Assembly: GCF_037963765.1 (NCBI RefSeq)
Contig: NZ_CP150166.1
Coordinates: 2,115,501-2,179,500 of the forward strand
Length of the DNA: 64,000 nt
Source of the DNA: Sporosarcina sp. FSL W8-0480
GTDB taxonomy: Bacteria; Bacillota; Bacilli; Bacillales_A; Planococcaceae
Direction: 5' to 3'
Shown: positions 54,322 to 62,954 of the stretch, piece after piece
Numbering within the stretch: the stretch's first letter is position 1
Layout: every line of letters starts with the position of its first letter
Notes under the pieces: model-generated
Told to the model about the DNA's origin: nothing
Databases searched by the model: none
The model's input: the letters and a program-made list of their open reading frames with translations, nothing else
Made by a program: the position numbers and the translations under genes

Positions 54322-55338
54322 TTGATTTTTGGTTTATCGATAATTTTAATATTGGTCTTATTCTTACCTTTCACAGTTCCATTTGTTGAACGTAATTTGG
54401 AAGCATTCCTATTCGTAATGGGTATAGCTGCAGTCATAGTTAGCGGTGTCTTGGACAAGGTTTTACTACTTAAAGCTCTTGAAGATCCCATACATATTAC
54501 CCTCGCAGTCATCATTGCTGGGTTACTATTCAAATGGCTCCAACGACCATTTGAAAAAGGGATTAAAAGAATTAGCCGCACAATCCCTTATAGGCTATTT
54601 CTTGCCCTCGTCGTCATTATACTTGGAATCATTTCAAGTATAATCACTGCAATCATCGCTGCAATTGTTTTAGTGGCGATTGTCGGGGTATTGGAACTCG
54701 ACCGTAAATCAGAAATACGACTTGTTATCCTTGCATGCTATTCAATTGGTATGGGGGCTGTTTTGACACCGGTCGGGGAACCTTTATCCACTATTGCTAC
54801 AAGTAAATTGAATGAGGATTTCTTTTATTTACTGCGTTTAATAGGTCCAGATGTAATCTTAGGCGTTATAGCTTTCGGAATCCTTGCAGCGATCATGATT
54901 AAACCATCCAAAAAGAGTATCGGATTAAAGTCAAAACAAGGAGAGGAATCATTCATTGAGATTCTGATTCGCGGATTTAAAATCTATCTGTTCGTCATAG
55001 CTTTAACCCTGTTAGGTGCAGGTTTCGAACCATTCATCGAAAGGTTCTTGTTAGACCTCAGCCCATACGTCCTTTACTGGATCAATATGATATCGGCTGT
55101 TCTTGATAATGCGACGCTTGCGGCTGCAGAAATCAGTCAAGAGATGGATGAACCAACGATTAAAGCAATCCTTTTAGGCCTTTTAATTAGTGGTGGTATG
55201 CTCATCCCCGGTAATATACCGAATATCATCGCTGCTGGTAAGTTAAATATTAAAAGTGGAGAGTGGGCGAAATTCGGCGTGCCGGTCGGTCTCATCACGA
55301 TGGTTATTTACTTTGTTATAATTGTAGTTTTCGGCTAA
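54322..55338 (+). CDS. DUF1646 family membrane protein (putative cation transporter)
   Basis: 338 residues, about nine or ten membrane segments. Conserved motifs include GMGAVLTPVGEPLSTIA and ISAVLDNATLAAAEIS, with GLLISGGMLIPGNIPNI, resembling ArsB/NhaD-type ion transporters. The substrate is unknown. TTG at 54322 with GAGGG seven bases upstream is the start; the frame upstream runs through the POT terminator. Confidence 0.82.
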   Translation: MIFGLSIILILVLFLPFTVPFVERNLEAFLFVMGIAAVIVSGVLDKVLLLKALEDPIHITLAVIIAGLLFKWLQRPFEKGIKRISRTIPYRLFLALVVIILGIISSIITAIIAAIVLVAIVGVLELDRKSEIRLVILACYSIGMGAVLTPVGEPLSTIATSKLNEDFFYLLRLIGPDVILGVIAFGILAAIMIKPSKKSIGLKSKQGEESFIEILIRGFKIYLFVIALTLLGAGFEPFIERFLLDLSPYVLYWINMISAVLDNATLAAAEISQEMDEPTIKAILLGLLISGGMLIPGNIPNIIAAGKLNIKSGEWAKFGVPVGLITMVIYFVIIVVFG

Positions 55339-55341
55339 CTT

Positions 55342-55382
55342 AAAAAGCGATCTGCCACGTTTTCCATGACAAATCGCTTTTT
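55342..55382. terminator. Bidirectional terminator
   Basis: AAAAAGCGAT (55342-55351) with ATCGCTTTTT (55373-55382) between convergent genes. Confidence 0.8.
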
Positions 55383-55385
55383 GGG

Positions 55386-56360
55386 TTATTTTTTCTTTTT
55401 AGTTAGACGTCCAAGAAGGAATGCACCTGCCGCAAGTCCAATCATCGTATTGGTTTCTTTCGTGAATACTTGTTTAACAACAAGGTTCATATTTTGAGGT
55501 CTTTCAGCAAGTCGACGCATGAAGTAGCCATACCAATCTTGCCCAAACGGTACATAAGTACAGAAGTTATAGCCCTCTTTCGCCAATTCCAACTGCATTT
55601 CTTTTCTGAAACCGTAGAGCATTTGGAATTCAAATTTGTCATTTGGAATATTATTATCTTTTACAAATTGTTTTACATGGTTGATGACGTTATGGTCATG
55701 CGTTGCGATTGAAGTAAATTTACCGTTCAATAAATGCCATTCGATCAATTTAATGTAGTTCCTGTCAATTTCCTGTTTGTCTTGGTATGCATTTTCCGGA
55801 GACTCTTTGTAAGCCCCTTTAACGATTCGAAGACGGTAATTTTTATGTTTATGCAAATCTTCTTCAGCACGGAAAAAGTATGCTTGAATGACAGTTCCAA
55901 TGTTGTCATACGTAACGGATAGCTCGTCCAATAAGTTAAAGGATGGTTGTAGACGTGCATAATCTTCCATATCGAAGTTAACGAAGATTCCATATTTATT
56001 CGCCGTTGAAACAATCTCCTCAATGTTCTCTTTACAGAAATCATAATCGATGTCCAAACCCAATTGAGATGGCTTTAATGAAATATGAGCATCTACTCCG
56101 TTTTCATGGATCGCTTCAATAACAGCGATGATTTGTTCTTTTGCAGCAGTCGCTTCCTCTCTCTCATAGACAAACTCGCCTAAATTATCGACAGTACAAG
56201 AAATACCATGTTTGTTCAGTTCTTTGATGCTTTCAATCGTTTCGGCAATATTCGTTCCTGCCACCACATTTTGAGCACCTAATTTTAAGCCGTATTTTTT
56301 CGCTGCACTATTCAAAAACTGGTTTTGAGAAAGTCCCATAAAGAAGTCTTTTAAAATCAT
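55386..56360 (-). CDS. Proline dehydrogenase
   Basis: FAD-dependent oxidation of proline to pyrroline-5-carboxylate. 324 residues, TIM barrel of monofunctional ProDH: ISLKPSQLGLDID near 105, VNFDMEDYA near 135, RIVKGAYKESPENA near 190, ATHDHNVI near 230 and a C-terminal RRLAERPQN. ATG at 56360 with GAGGAG eight bases upstream. The pyrroline-carboxylate dehydrogenase is not adjacent. Confidence 0.93.
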   Translation of the reverse strand: MILKDFFMGLSQNQFLNSAAKKYGLKLGAQNVVAGTNIAETIESIKELNKHGISCTVDNLGEFVYEREEATAAKEQIIAVIEAIHENGVDAHISLKPSQLGLDIDYDFCKENIEEIVSTANKYGIFVNFDMEDYARLQPSFNLLDELSVTYDNIGTVIQAYFFRAEEDLHKHKNYRLRIVKGAYKESPENAYQDKQEIDRNYIKLIEWHLLNGKFTSIATHDHNVINHVKQFVKDNNIPNDKFEFQMLYGFRKEMQLELAKEGYNFCTYVPFGQDWYGYFMRRLAERPQNMNLVVKQVFTKETNTMIGLAAGAFLLGRLTKKKK

Positions 56361-56465
56361 ATCCATTACTCCTCTAGAATAATTATTTTTATCATCCTGA
56401 ATTATAACACAGCATTCTTTGTTCAACACTTATTAAGTATAATGAAGGGTACATTTATTCACAAC

Positions 56466-56498
56466 AAAAAACGTGTCCAATTGCTCTGGACACATTTT
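56466..56498 (-). terminator. Terminator of the amidase locus
   Basis: GTGTCC with GGACAC around a 9-base loop, T runs on both strands. Confidence 0.8.
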
Positions 56499-57932
56499 TC
56501 ATAATTTAGCTCTATTATACCCGCCAAACTCCTTTTCGATAAATGAGCCAAGCTTAAATATCGCATCTTCATTTCCGTTCTTTCCAATGATTTGAATGGC
56601 AATAGGCATCCCGTTTTTATCTGTGCCTACCGGAACTGTTAAGACGGGAAGTCCCCACGTATTTGCATAGGCTACGAAAGGCATGTATTTCAGGAACGTT
56701 TTCCTAATTGAAAAAATCTCCTTATAGACTGTTCCGTGCAATGGAGCAGCCGAATGATAGACAGGCATTATCACTAACCTGCCTTACATGTATTCCTCCA
56801 AAATTGCATCGCCATTTTTTAAAACATGACTAATTTCATTAATTCGCTTGGCAGATGGTTTGAAAAGTGATGCCCCTATTAGTGCCCAAGACAAATAGCG
56901 ATGAACAGGTGAATTTATAACCGTTATTTCCTTCAGATAAGCAGTAAAGGGATTTCCGGAGTTTTGTTCAAATGCAATTTTCCTTGTGGATTCACCGCCA
57001 TCAATCGACATGATTTCCTGCCAAAGGAGGGCCGACTCATCAAGGAGAGGAAGTGGGTCGGTGTCAATTCTGAAATTCGAATTTTTCAGCTTCAAATAAA
57101 TTCTGTTTAACAGCATTAATGTTTCACCGGAAATTGGTTGCGACATCGTCCTGAATACATTTACCGTAAAATCTTTTATATTTCGATCTTCCGGTTTCCT
57201 GTCTGCTATGATGCCATAAACCAATTTTGCGTCCCTCACAGATTTGGCCATCGGACCAATTCCTAACATTCGTTGCTGCCACTCATTCTCAACATATGGA
57301 AAACTACCAACTTGGGATACTTGCCCTTTTCCTGACTTGAAACCTATCACACCATTAAAATGGCTTGGAAAACGGATTGAACCACCGATGTCAGACCCAA
57401 GGCCAACTGCAGCAGCGCCAAGTGCAATAGCGGCCCCTTCACCCCCACTCGAGCCACCCGCTGTACGTGTAAGATCCCATGGGTTATTCGTTCTTCCGTA
57501 TAATTTATTGTCCGTCTCTTGGCAAAAGCATAGTTCAGGTGTATTTGTTTTCCCTAAGATGATTGCACCTTCAGCCCTTAACTTGGAAACAACAACTGCA
57601 TCCTGACTTTGCACCTGTCCTTTTTTAGATTTCAATCCGCCAGTTGTTCGCATGCCTTCCACATCAAATGATTCTTTCATAGTAATTGGAACGCCGTATA
57701 AGGCTCCCTTGCTCTGTCCATCTGACAAGTTTTCATCTACCATTTTCGCTTCCTTCATCGCCTCGGCAAAACGATCTTCCGTCAGAAAATTGACGGTCGG
57801 ATTTTTCTCTCTTATACGTTCAATAAAAACTTCAGTTACGCTTGTTGCAGTAACTTCTTTTCTCTGAATCATTTCACTTATTCCGACCGCATCTACGTCC
57901 AGAATGTTAACCTTTTCAACAACCGCCTCCAT
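56499..57932 (-). pseudogene. Amidase-signature protein, interrupted by an in-frame TAA
   Basis: Amidase-signature family hydrolase. The catalytic triad is present in the first part: Lys in GVPITMKES, Ser in TAGGSSGGEG, Ser in GSDIGGSIRFPSHF. After GDAILEEYM the frame meets TAA at 56786-56784 and continues in the same frame without further stop (IMPVYHSAAPLHGTVY to the end, with PVLTVPVGTDKNGMPIAIQI). So one nonsense codon cuts about 95 C-terminal residues. Start at 57932 (GGGGAG site); 57950 is also possible. Either truncated or read through. Confidence 0.83.
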
Positions 57933-58039
57933 CTTCCGCCATCTCCCCATTCTAAATTATCACTCTATTCATTATAGTAAATATGGTCAATATTAACAAC
58001 AAAGGCTCCCTCCCTTTTCAGGTCAGAAGCCTCTGTTTT

Positions 58040-58147
58040 TCAGACCAAATTCATAAAAATGGTGATAAGGATAATTACGAATGCCCCACCTAACGCTGTC
58101 CATTGCATACGGTCAGGTTTTTCCGGCCGACTATCCCATTTTTGCAT
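58040..58147 (-). CDS. Small single-span membrane protein
   Basis: 35 residues: MQKWDSRPEKPDRMQWTALG then GAFVIILITIFMNLV, one C-terminal membrane segment. GGAG lies eight bases before the ATG and a weak hairpin (58010-58035) follows, so it is a plausible stand-alone small gene. I do not recognise it. Confidence 0.6.
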   Translation of the reverse strand: MQKWDSRPEKPDRMQWTALGGAFVIILITIFMNLV

Positions 58148-58258
58148 GCCTCCATCTCCCTTCGGTTTTCTCTAATCCATACTATAAATTCCCTACTCTT
58201 TTAAGTCCTAAACGGAGGCTTCAAATTTCAATACTGTCCAGTCGATACGACCGTTTAA

Positions 58259-58283
58259 TTTTCTTATTAAGAAAACGCTTACA
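58259..58283. promoter_or_regulatory. Palindrome and cre-like site upstream of ilvA
   Basis: TTTTCTTA-T-TAAGAAAA (58259-58275) is a perfect palindrome. Overlapping it, AGAAAACGCTTACA (58270-58283) matches the CcpA cre consensus TGWAANCGNTNWCA at all but the first position. This suggests catabolite control of ilvA. Confidence 0.5.
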
Positions 58284-58404
58284 TATTTAACTGAATAAAA
58301 ATTGTTTTGGGATTCGTTAAAATTAACTATCAATTATGAAGTACTCTATGTTATTCTCTTAATTATAACTAAATTTACATAAAGGAAATGGGAGGAAAAA
58401 GTTT

Positions 58405-59676
58405 ATGACCAAGACAGCTGTTAGCGACTCTAAAACTGTACAAGTGGAGGATATCTTGATTGCTAACCAATTCCTTAAAGATGTCGTTGTACATACACCC
58501 TTACAAAAGAACAAACGACTGTCAGAGAAATATGGTTGCCATGTTTATATAAAACGCGAAGATTTACAACATGTCCGCTCTTTCAAATTACGGGGAGCAT
58601 TTTATAAAATTAAACGTATAGAACGTGAAGCGAGGGAAAAAGGAATTGTTTGCGCAAGTGCGGGCAACCATGCACAAGGCGTAGCATATGCATGTGCCCA
58701 ATTAGGCATCAGCGGAAAAATCTTCATGCCGCAAACAACACCAAAACAGAAGGTCAATCAAGTGGAGATGTTCGGAAAAAGCTTTGTCGAGATTATTCTT
58801 GTCGGAGATACATTTGACGATTCATCAAAACATGCGAAAAAATGCGCCGAAGATGAAAACCGAATCTTTATCCATCCATTTGATGATTTAGACATCATCG
58901 CTGGTCAAGGAACAGTCGCTCTTGAAGTGATGAATGACATCGAGGAACCAATCGATTTCGTTTTTGCGAGTATCGGCGGAGGTGGTTTGATGTCAGGTAT
59001 CAGTACATATATTAAGAACCTTTCACCTGCAACAAAAATGATTGGAGTGGAACCTGAGGGAGCCGCCAGTATGAAAACCTCCATTGAAAAGGATGAAATT
59101 ACAACTCTTAACCATATTGATAAATTTGTAGATGGAGCAGCTGTACAATGTGTCGGCAATCATAACTTTGAAATTTGCAGGAAATACGTTGATGAAATTG
59201 TAGCTATACCTGAAGGGAAAGTATGCACAGCCATCCTAAATCTTTATAATGAACACGCAATCATCGCTGAGCCTGCAGGCGCACTCCCTATTGCAGCACT
59301 CGATGACTATAAAGAGAAAATCAAGGGAAAGTCCGTAGTTTGTGTGATCAGTGGCGGGAATAACGATATTGGTCGTATGCAGGAAATTAAAGAGAAATCG
59401 CTTTTGCATGAGGGCCTACTCCATTATTTCATCATCAATTTCCCACAACGGGCAGGTGCACTAAGACAGTTTCTCGATACTGTATTAGGACCGGATGATG
59501 ATATCACTACCTTTGAATATACAAAGAAGCATAATAAAGAAAACGGACCTGGACTCGTGGGGATAGAACTAAAAAGAAAAGAAGATCACGCAGGCCTTTT
59601 GCAACGCATGAAACAAAGCGGCTTTCCCTTCACAGAAGTAAATAAGGACAGCACCTTGTTTGAACTGTTGATATAG
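58405..59676 (+). CDS. ilvA: Threonine ammonia-lyase (threonine dehydratase)
   Basis: PLP enzyme making 2-oxobutanoate for isoleucine. 423 residues, like B. subtilis IlvA: PLP-Lys in VRSFKLRGAF (about 60), SAGNHAQGVAYA (about 92), glycine loop SIGGGGLMSG (about 190), and a short ACT-like regulatory domain from about 345 (YFIINFPQRAGALRQFL). ATG behind GGGAGG. Stand-alone with a 250-base leader. Confidence 0.95.
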   Translation: MTKTAVSDSKTVQVEDILIANQFLKDVVVHTPLQKNKRLSEKYGCHVYIKREDLQHVRSFKLRGAFYKIKRIEREAREKGIVCASAGNHAQGVAYACAQLGISGKIFMPQTTPKQKVNQVEMFGKSFVEIILVGDTFDDSSKHAKKCAEDENRIFIHPFDDLDIIAGQGTVALEVMNDIEEPIDFVFASIGGGGLMSGISTYIKNLSPATKMIGVEPEGAASMKTSIEKDEITTLNHIDKFVDGAAVQCVGNHNFEICRKYVDEIVAIPEGKVCTAILNLYNEHAIIAEPAGALPIAALDDYKEKIKGKSVVCVISGGNNDIGRMQEIKEKSLLHEGLLHYFIINFPQRAGALRQFLDTVLGPDDDITTFEYTKKHNKENGPGLVGIELKRKEDHAGLLQRMKQSGFPFTEVNKDSTLFELLI

Positions 59677-59690
59677 AATTGTGAAATTAT

Positions 59691-59729
59691 GAAAACACCC
59701 TATCCATTCGGACAGGGTGCGTTTTCATT
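59691..59729. terminator. Bidirectional terminator
   Basis: GAAAAC..ACCCT with AGGGT..GTTTTC around TCC-attc-GGA; T runs both ways between ilvA and dacC. Confidence 0.8.
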
Positions 59730-59738
59730 TCTATCGTT

Positions 59739-61217
59739 TTATGAATTTGCAAGGATCATTGCGATTCTATCAATTGTAGGGATTGTACTTTTCGTTTGTC
59801 CTTGTGTGAGAACGGTGAATATAAGCGTTTCGCCTTTTTTCGTTTGTACATAACCCGCCAGTGAACTCACTCGGTTTAGGTGTCCTGTTTTCGCAATGAC
59901 TTTTCCTTTGACAGGGGCAGTTGTTAATCTGTTTCTTAACGTTCCACCTACGAATCTGTCATTTATCCCCGCAATTGGAAGTCCCTGGACAAAACTGCCG
60001 TACCATGGTGCACGCCGAACAAGATAAAGCAATTCTGATAATTGTTCAGACGTCACTTTATTATTATGGGAGAATCCAGATGCATCTTCAAAGACCCATT
60101 CAGATGAATTAAGACCAATAGATTCCGCGTATTCGAGCATAACTCGCAATCCTGAATTCCAGCTTCCTTCCCCATAAACTTTCCGGCCCATTGTTTTCGC
60201 TAAAATTTCTGCATGTGTATTATTACTTAACTTCATGAATGGTTTCATTAAGCTTTTCAATGGCATTGATTGTTTGGAAGTAATTAGTGAAACATTTGCT
60301 GGAGCTTGTCTACGGACTGTTTTCGAAGTGGCCGCAAATTTAATCCCTTTGGATGCCAATGATTGTTTAAAGACATCAAGCGTATAGGCGGTAGGGTTTG
60401 ATACAGTTATCCATTGCTTACTACCTGCACTGCCTACCGGTACATTACCTGAAATAAGAATCGTGTTTGTTCCGGGTTGTCGTTTGATGGACAACGTATT
60501 TTTATATCCTTTTGGGACTGTTTTTGATTTATTGACGACTGTGACAATTTTTGTTGCTGGGCTCAACGTAACGTTCGCCTTATAGCCATTTTTAGCTGGT
60601 TTTGCATCCACGATTACGGTTCCGGCATCATAATCGGTATTTGGTGATAGGGTCAAACCAGATATTTGTGCAGCGTAATAATGCGTTTCATCCTCTTTAT
60701 CAATACCTGGTGATAGCCTCACGGAATCGAACCAGCTATCATCTCCTACCAAATCACCGGTTATTTGTTTTACTCCCATTTTCGATAAGGCAGCAGCAAA
60801 CTGGTCCAAATCATTCTTCATAAGAGTAGGATCGCCTTGTCCCCTTAGATAAAGGTTTCCTTTCAAAACACCTTTTGAAATAGTGCCATCTGTAAGTAAA
60901 TCAGTACGGAATCGATATTCCTCGCCTAATGTTTCCAATGCAGCAGCAGAGGTTAATAGTTTCAGTGTAGAGGCTGGTGTTACTTTCTTTCCAGCGTTCG
61001 ACTGATAAATAATCTCCCCTGTTGAAGCCTTCCGGACAGTGATGCTACTATTAGCAGATTTCATTAGGGATTCGCCCATAATAGCGTTTAAACTTTTTTC
61101 CATTGACTGGTAGTGACTTGATGCTTGTACTAAAGAACTTTTTGGGGTGACCGTGAACACAGCAGCAAACGACATCACTATGGCGACAATGACCATAGCG
61201 GCTTTTCTGAAAATCAA
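59739..61217 (-). CDS. dacC: D-alanyl-D-alanine carboxypeptidase, S13 family (DacC-like)
   Basis: Secreted penicillin-binding protein trimming peptidoglycan cross-bridges. 492 residues, the size of B. subtilis DacC: signal peptide to about 30, SxxK as PASTLKLL (about 80), SxN as KLSNNTHAE (about 325), and KTG as IAKTGHL (about 435), with the large S13 insert between SxxK and SxN. TTG start at 61217 with GGGGG seven bases upstream. Confidence 0.93.
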   Translation of the reverse strand: MIFRKAAMVIVAIVMSFAAVFTVTPKSSLVQASSHYQSMEKSLNAIMGESLMKSANSSITVRKASTGEIIYQSNAGKKVTPASTLKLLTSAAALETLGEEYRFRTDLLTDGTISKGVLKGNLYLRGQGDPTLMKNDLDQFAAALSKMGVKQITGDLVGDDSWFDSVRLSPGIDKEDETHYYAAQISGLTLSPNTDYDAGTVIVDAKPAKNGYKANVTLSPATKIVTVVNKSKTVPKGYKNTLSIKRQPGTNTILISGNVPVGSAGSKQWITVSNPTAYTLDVFKQSLASKGIKFAATSKTVRRQAPANVSLITSKQSMPLKSLMKPFMKLSNNTHAEILAKTMGRKVYGEGSWNSGLRVMLEYAESIGLNSSEWVFEDASGFSHNNKVTSEQLSELLYLVRRAPWYGSFVQGLPIAGINDRFVGGTLRNRLTTAPVKGKVIAKTGHLNRVSSLAGYVQTKKGETLIFTVLTQGQTKSTIPTIDRIAMILANS

Positions 61218-61309
61218 ACTGTTTCCCCCTTCATCTCAGTTGTCGTTTTCAGTCTACCATTTTTTCTTTAATAGAGAAATAGATTTTGAGAATTTGGTCA
61301 TATTGTTGT

Positions 61310-62728
61310 TCACAAACCAACTGAAATATACTTCACTTCGATATATTCATCCAGCCCATAATGTCCGCCTTCCCTGCCTAACCCACTTTGCTTGAATCCG
61401 CCAAATGGTGCCTGGGGAGTAGATGGTAACCCATCATTCAGTCCGACGATACCATATTCCAACTTCTCACTCATCCTGATTCCTCTTGATAAGTTCTCAG
61501 TGAATACATATGCCGCCAACCCATAGATCGAATCATTCGCCCGAGCAAGAACTTCCTCTTCTGACGAGAATGTTGTAATAGGCGTTACGGGACCGAATGT
61601 CTCTTCCTTCATACAAATCATCTCATCATTTACACCTGTCAAAATCGTTGGTTCATAAAATAAAGCATTGTGTCGTTTACCGCCGGCTACGACCTTTGCA
61701 CCTTTCTCAACCGCATCGTCGACATGTCGTTGCACTTTTTGAATCGCATTTTCATCGATAAGAGGGCCGATTGTAACCCCTTCGTCCATGCCATTTCCGA
61801 CTTTCAATTGTTTAACCCGCTCGGCCAGTCTGACGGAAAACTCCTCCACTACAGTTTCATGAACGTAAATTCGATTTGCACAAACACAAGTCTGCCCTGT
61901 ATTTCTGAACTTCGCCGCCACTATACCTTCCACTGCCTTATCGAGATCACAATCATCCATGACTATTGCAGGCGCATGCCCTCCAAGTTCAAGTGAAATT
62001 TTCTTTACTGTATCGGCAGCACCGCGCATCAATAGCTTTCCGACTTCCGTCGATCCTGTGAATGTCAGTTTTCTAACACGTGGATCCTTAAGCCAAGTCT
62101 CCCCTATTGCCTTTGCGTCTCCCGTCACAACATTAATGACACCCTCCGGAATTCCTGCTGCCATTGCAAGTTGAGCCAATTTAATCGCAGTTAACGGTGT
62201 TTGTTCTGCAGGCTTGATCACAACAGTACATCCTGCAGCAAGAGCAGGTCCTACTTTTCTTGTAATCATTGCTGCCGGGAAATTCCAAGGCGTAATGACT
62301 GCCGTAACTCCTACAGGCTGTTTATGGATGAAAATCCGTTTATTTGCACTGGTTGCTGGAATCGTTTCACCATAAATTCGCTTTGCTTCTTCCGCGTACC
62401 ACGAGATGAAACCATTCGCATAATTCATTTCACCACGGGCTTCTGCCAAAGGCTTCCCTTGTTCTTCGGTCATCGTTTCTGCAAGACCTTCAAGATTTTC
62501 ATTGATCAATTCATGCCATTTGAATAAATAACTGCTTCTCTCATACGCAGAGAGCATTGACCAGTTTTGAAATGCCTCAGTAGCAGCATCTACTGCCAAT
62601 CTTGCTTCTTCAGCTCCACCATCAGGAACAGTTGCAATTATTTCTCCCGTCGCAGGGTTAATGACATCAAATGAAGGAAGGTCTCCTCCGATTTCTTTTC
62701 CGTTGATTAACATTGAAAAAGCATTCAT
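61310..62728 (-). CDS. gabD: NAD(P)-dependent succinate-semialdehyde dehydrogenase-like protein
   Basis: 472 residues of the GabD branch of aldehyde dehydrogenases: VITPWNFPAAMITRK, FTGSTEVGKLL, the catalytic Glu in LELGGHAPAIV and nucleophile Cys in FRNTGQTCVCANR, EETFGPVTPI. ATG at 62728 with GGGAGG seven bases upstream. Specificity for succinate semialdehyde is by family only; no GABA transaminase is adjacent. Confidence 0.88.
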   Translation of the reverse strand: MNAFSMLINGKEIGGDLPSFDVINPATGEIIATVPDGGAEEARLAVDAATEAFQNWSMLSAYERSSYLFKWHELINENLEGLAETMTEEQGKPLAEARGEMNYANGFISWYAEEAKRIYGETIPATSANKRIFIHKQPVGVTAVITPWNFPAAMITRKVGPALAAGCTVVIKPAEQTPLTAIKLAQLAMAAGIPEGVINVVTGDAKAIGETWLKDPRVRKLTFTGSTEVGKLLMRGAADTVKKISLELGGHAPAIVMDDCDLDKAVEGIVAAKFRNTGQTCVCANRIYVHETVVEEFSVRLAERVKQLKVGNGMDEGVTIGPLIDENAIQKVQRHVDDAVEKGAKVVAGGKRHNALFYEPTILTGVNDEMICMKEETFGPVTPITTFSSEEEVLARANDSIYGLAAYVFTENLSRGIRMSEKLEYGIVGLNDGLPSTPQAPFGGFKQSGLGREGGHYGLDEYIEVKYISVGL

Positions 62729-62822
62729 ATCCATACCTCCCAAATTGTATTTTCTTATCCAATGTACCACTCTTCTTCCTATTTTTCTTCATTGAAGAGT
62801 TCAACATTCTTACTTTTCAAAA

Positions 62823-62872
62823 AATCAAAGGCTGTTCCGAACGGTCATTTACAATGACTATCGGGACAGCCC
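62823..62872 (-). terminator. Terminator of the NCS2 permease gene
   Basis: GGCTGTTCCGA (62830-62840) with TCGGGACAGCC (62861-62871); AT-rich on the minus strand with a T run beyond (ATTTTTTG). Confidence 0.7.
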
Positions 62873-62954
62873 TCTTTGTTTTGGAAGTTATCGGTCAAAT
62901 TCACAAAGTTATCGTCGTTTCATTACTTTAGGGCTATTCGAATCCTGAAGCAAT

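Noticed and set aside
62201..62527. 108-codon plus-strand frame within gabD
   Set aside because: Antisense shadow of a well-conserved aldehyde dehydrogenase.
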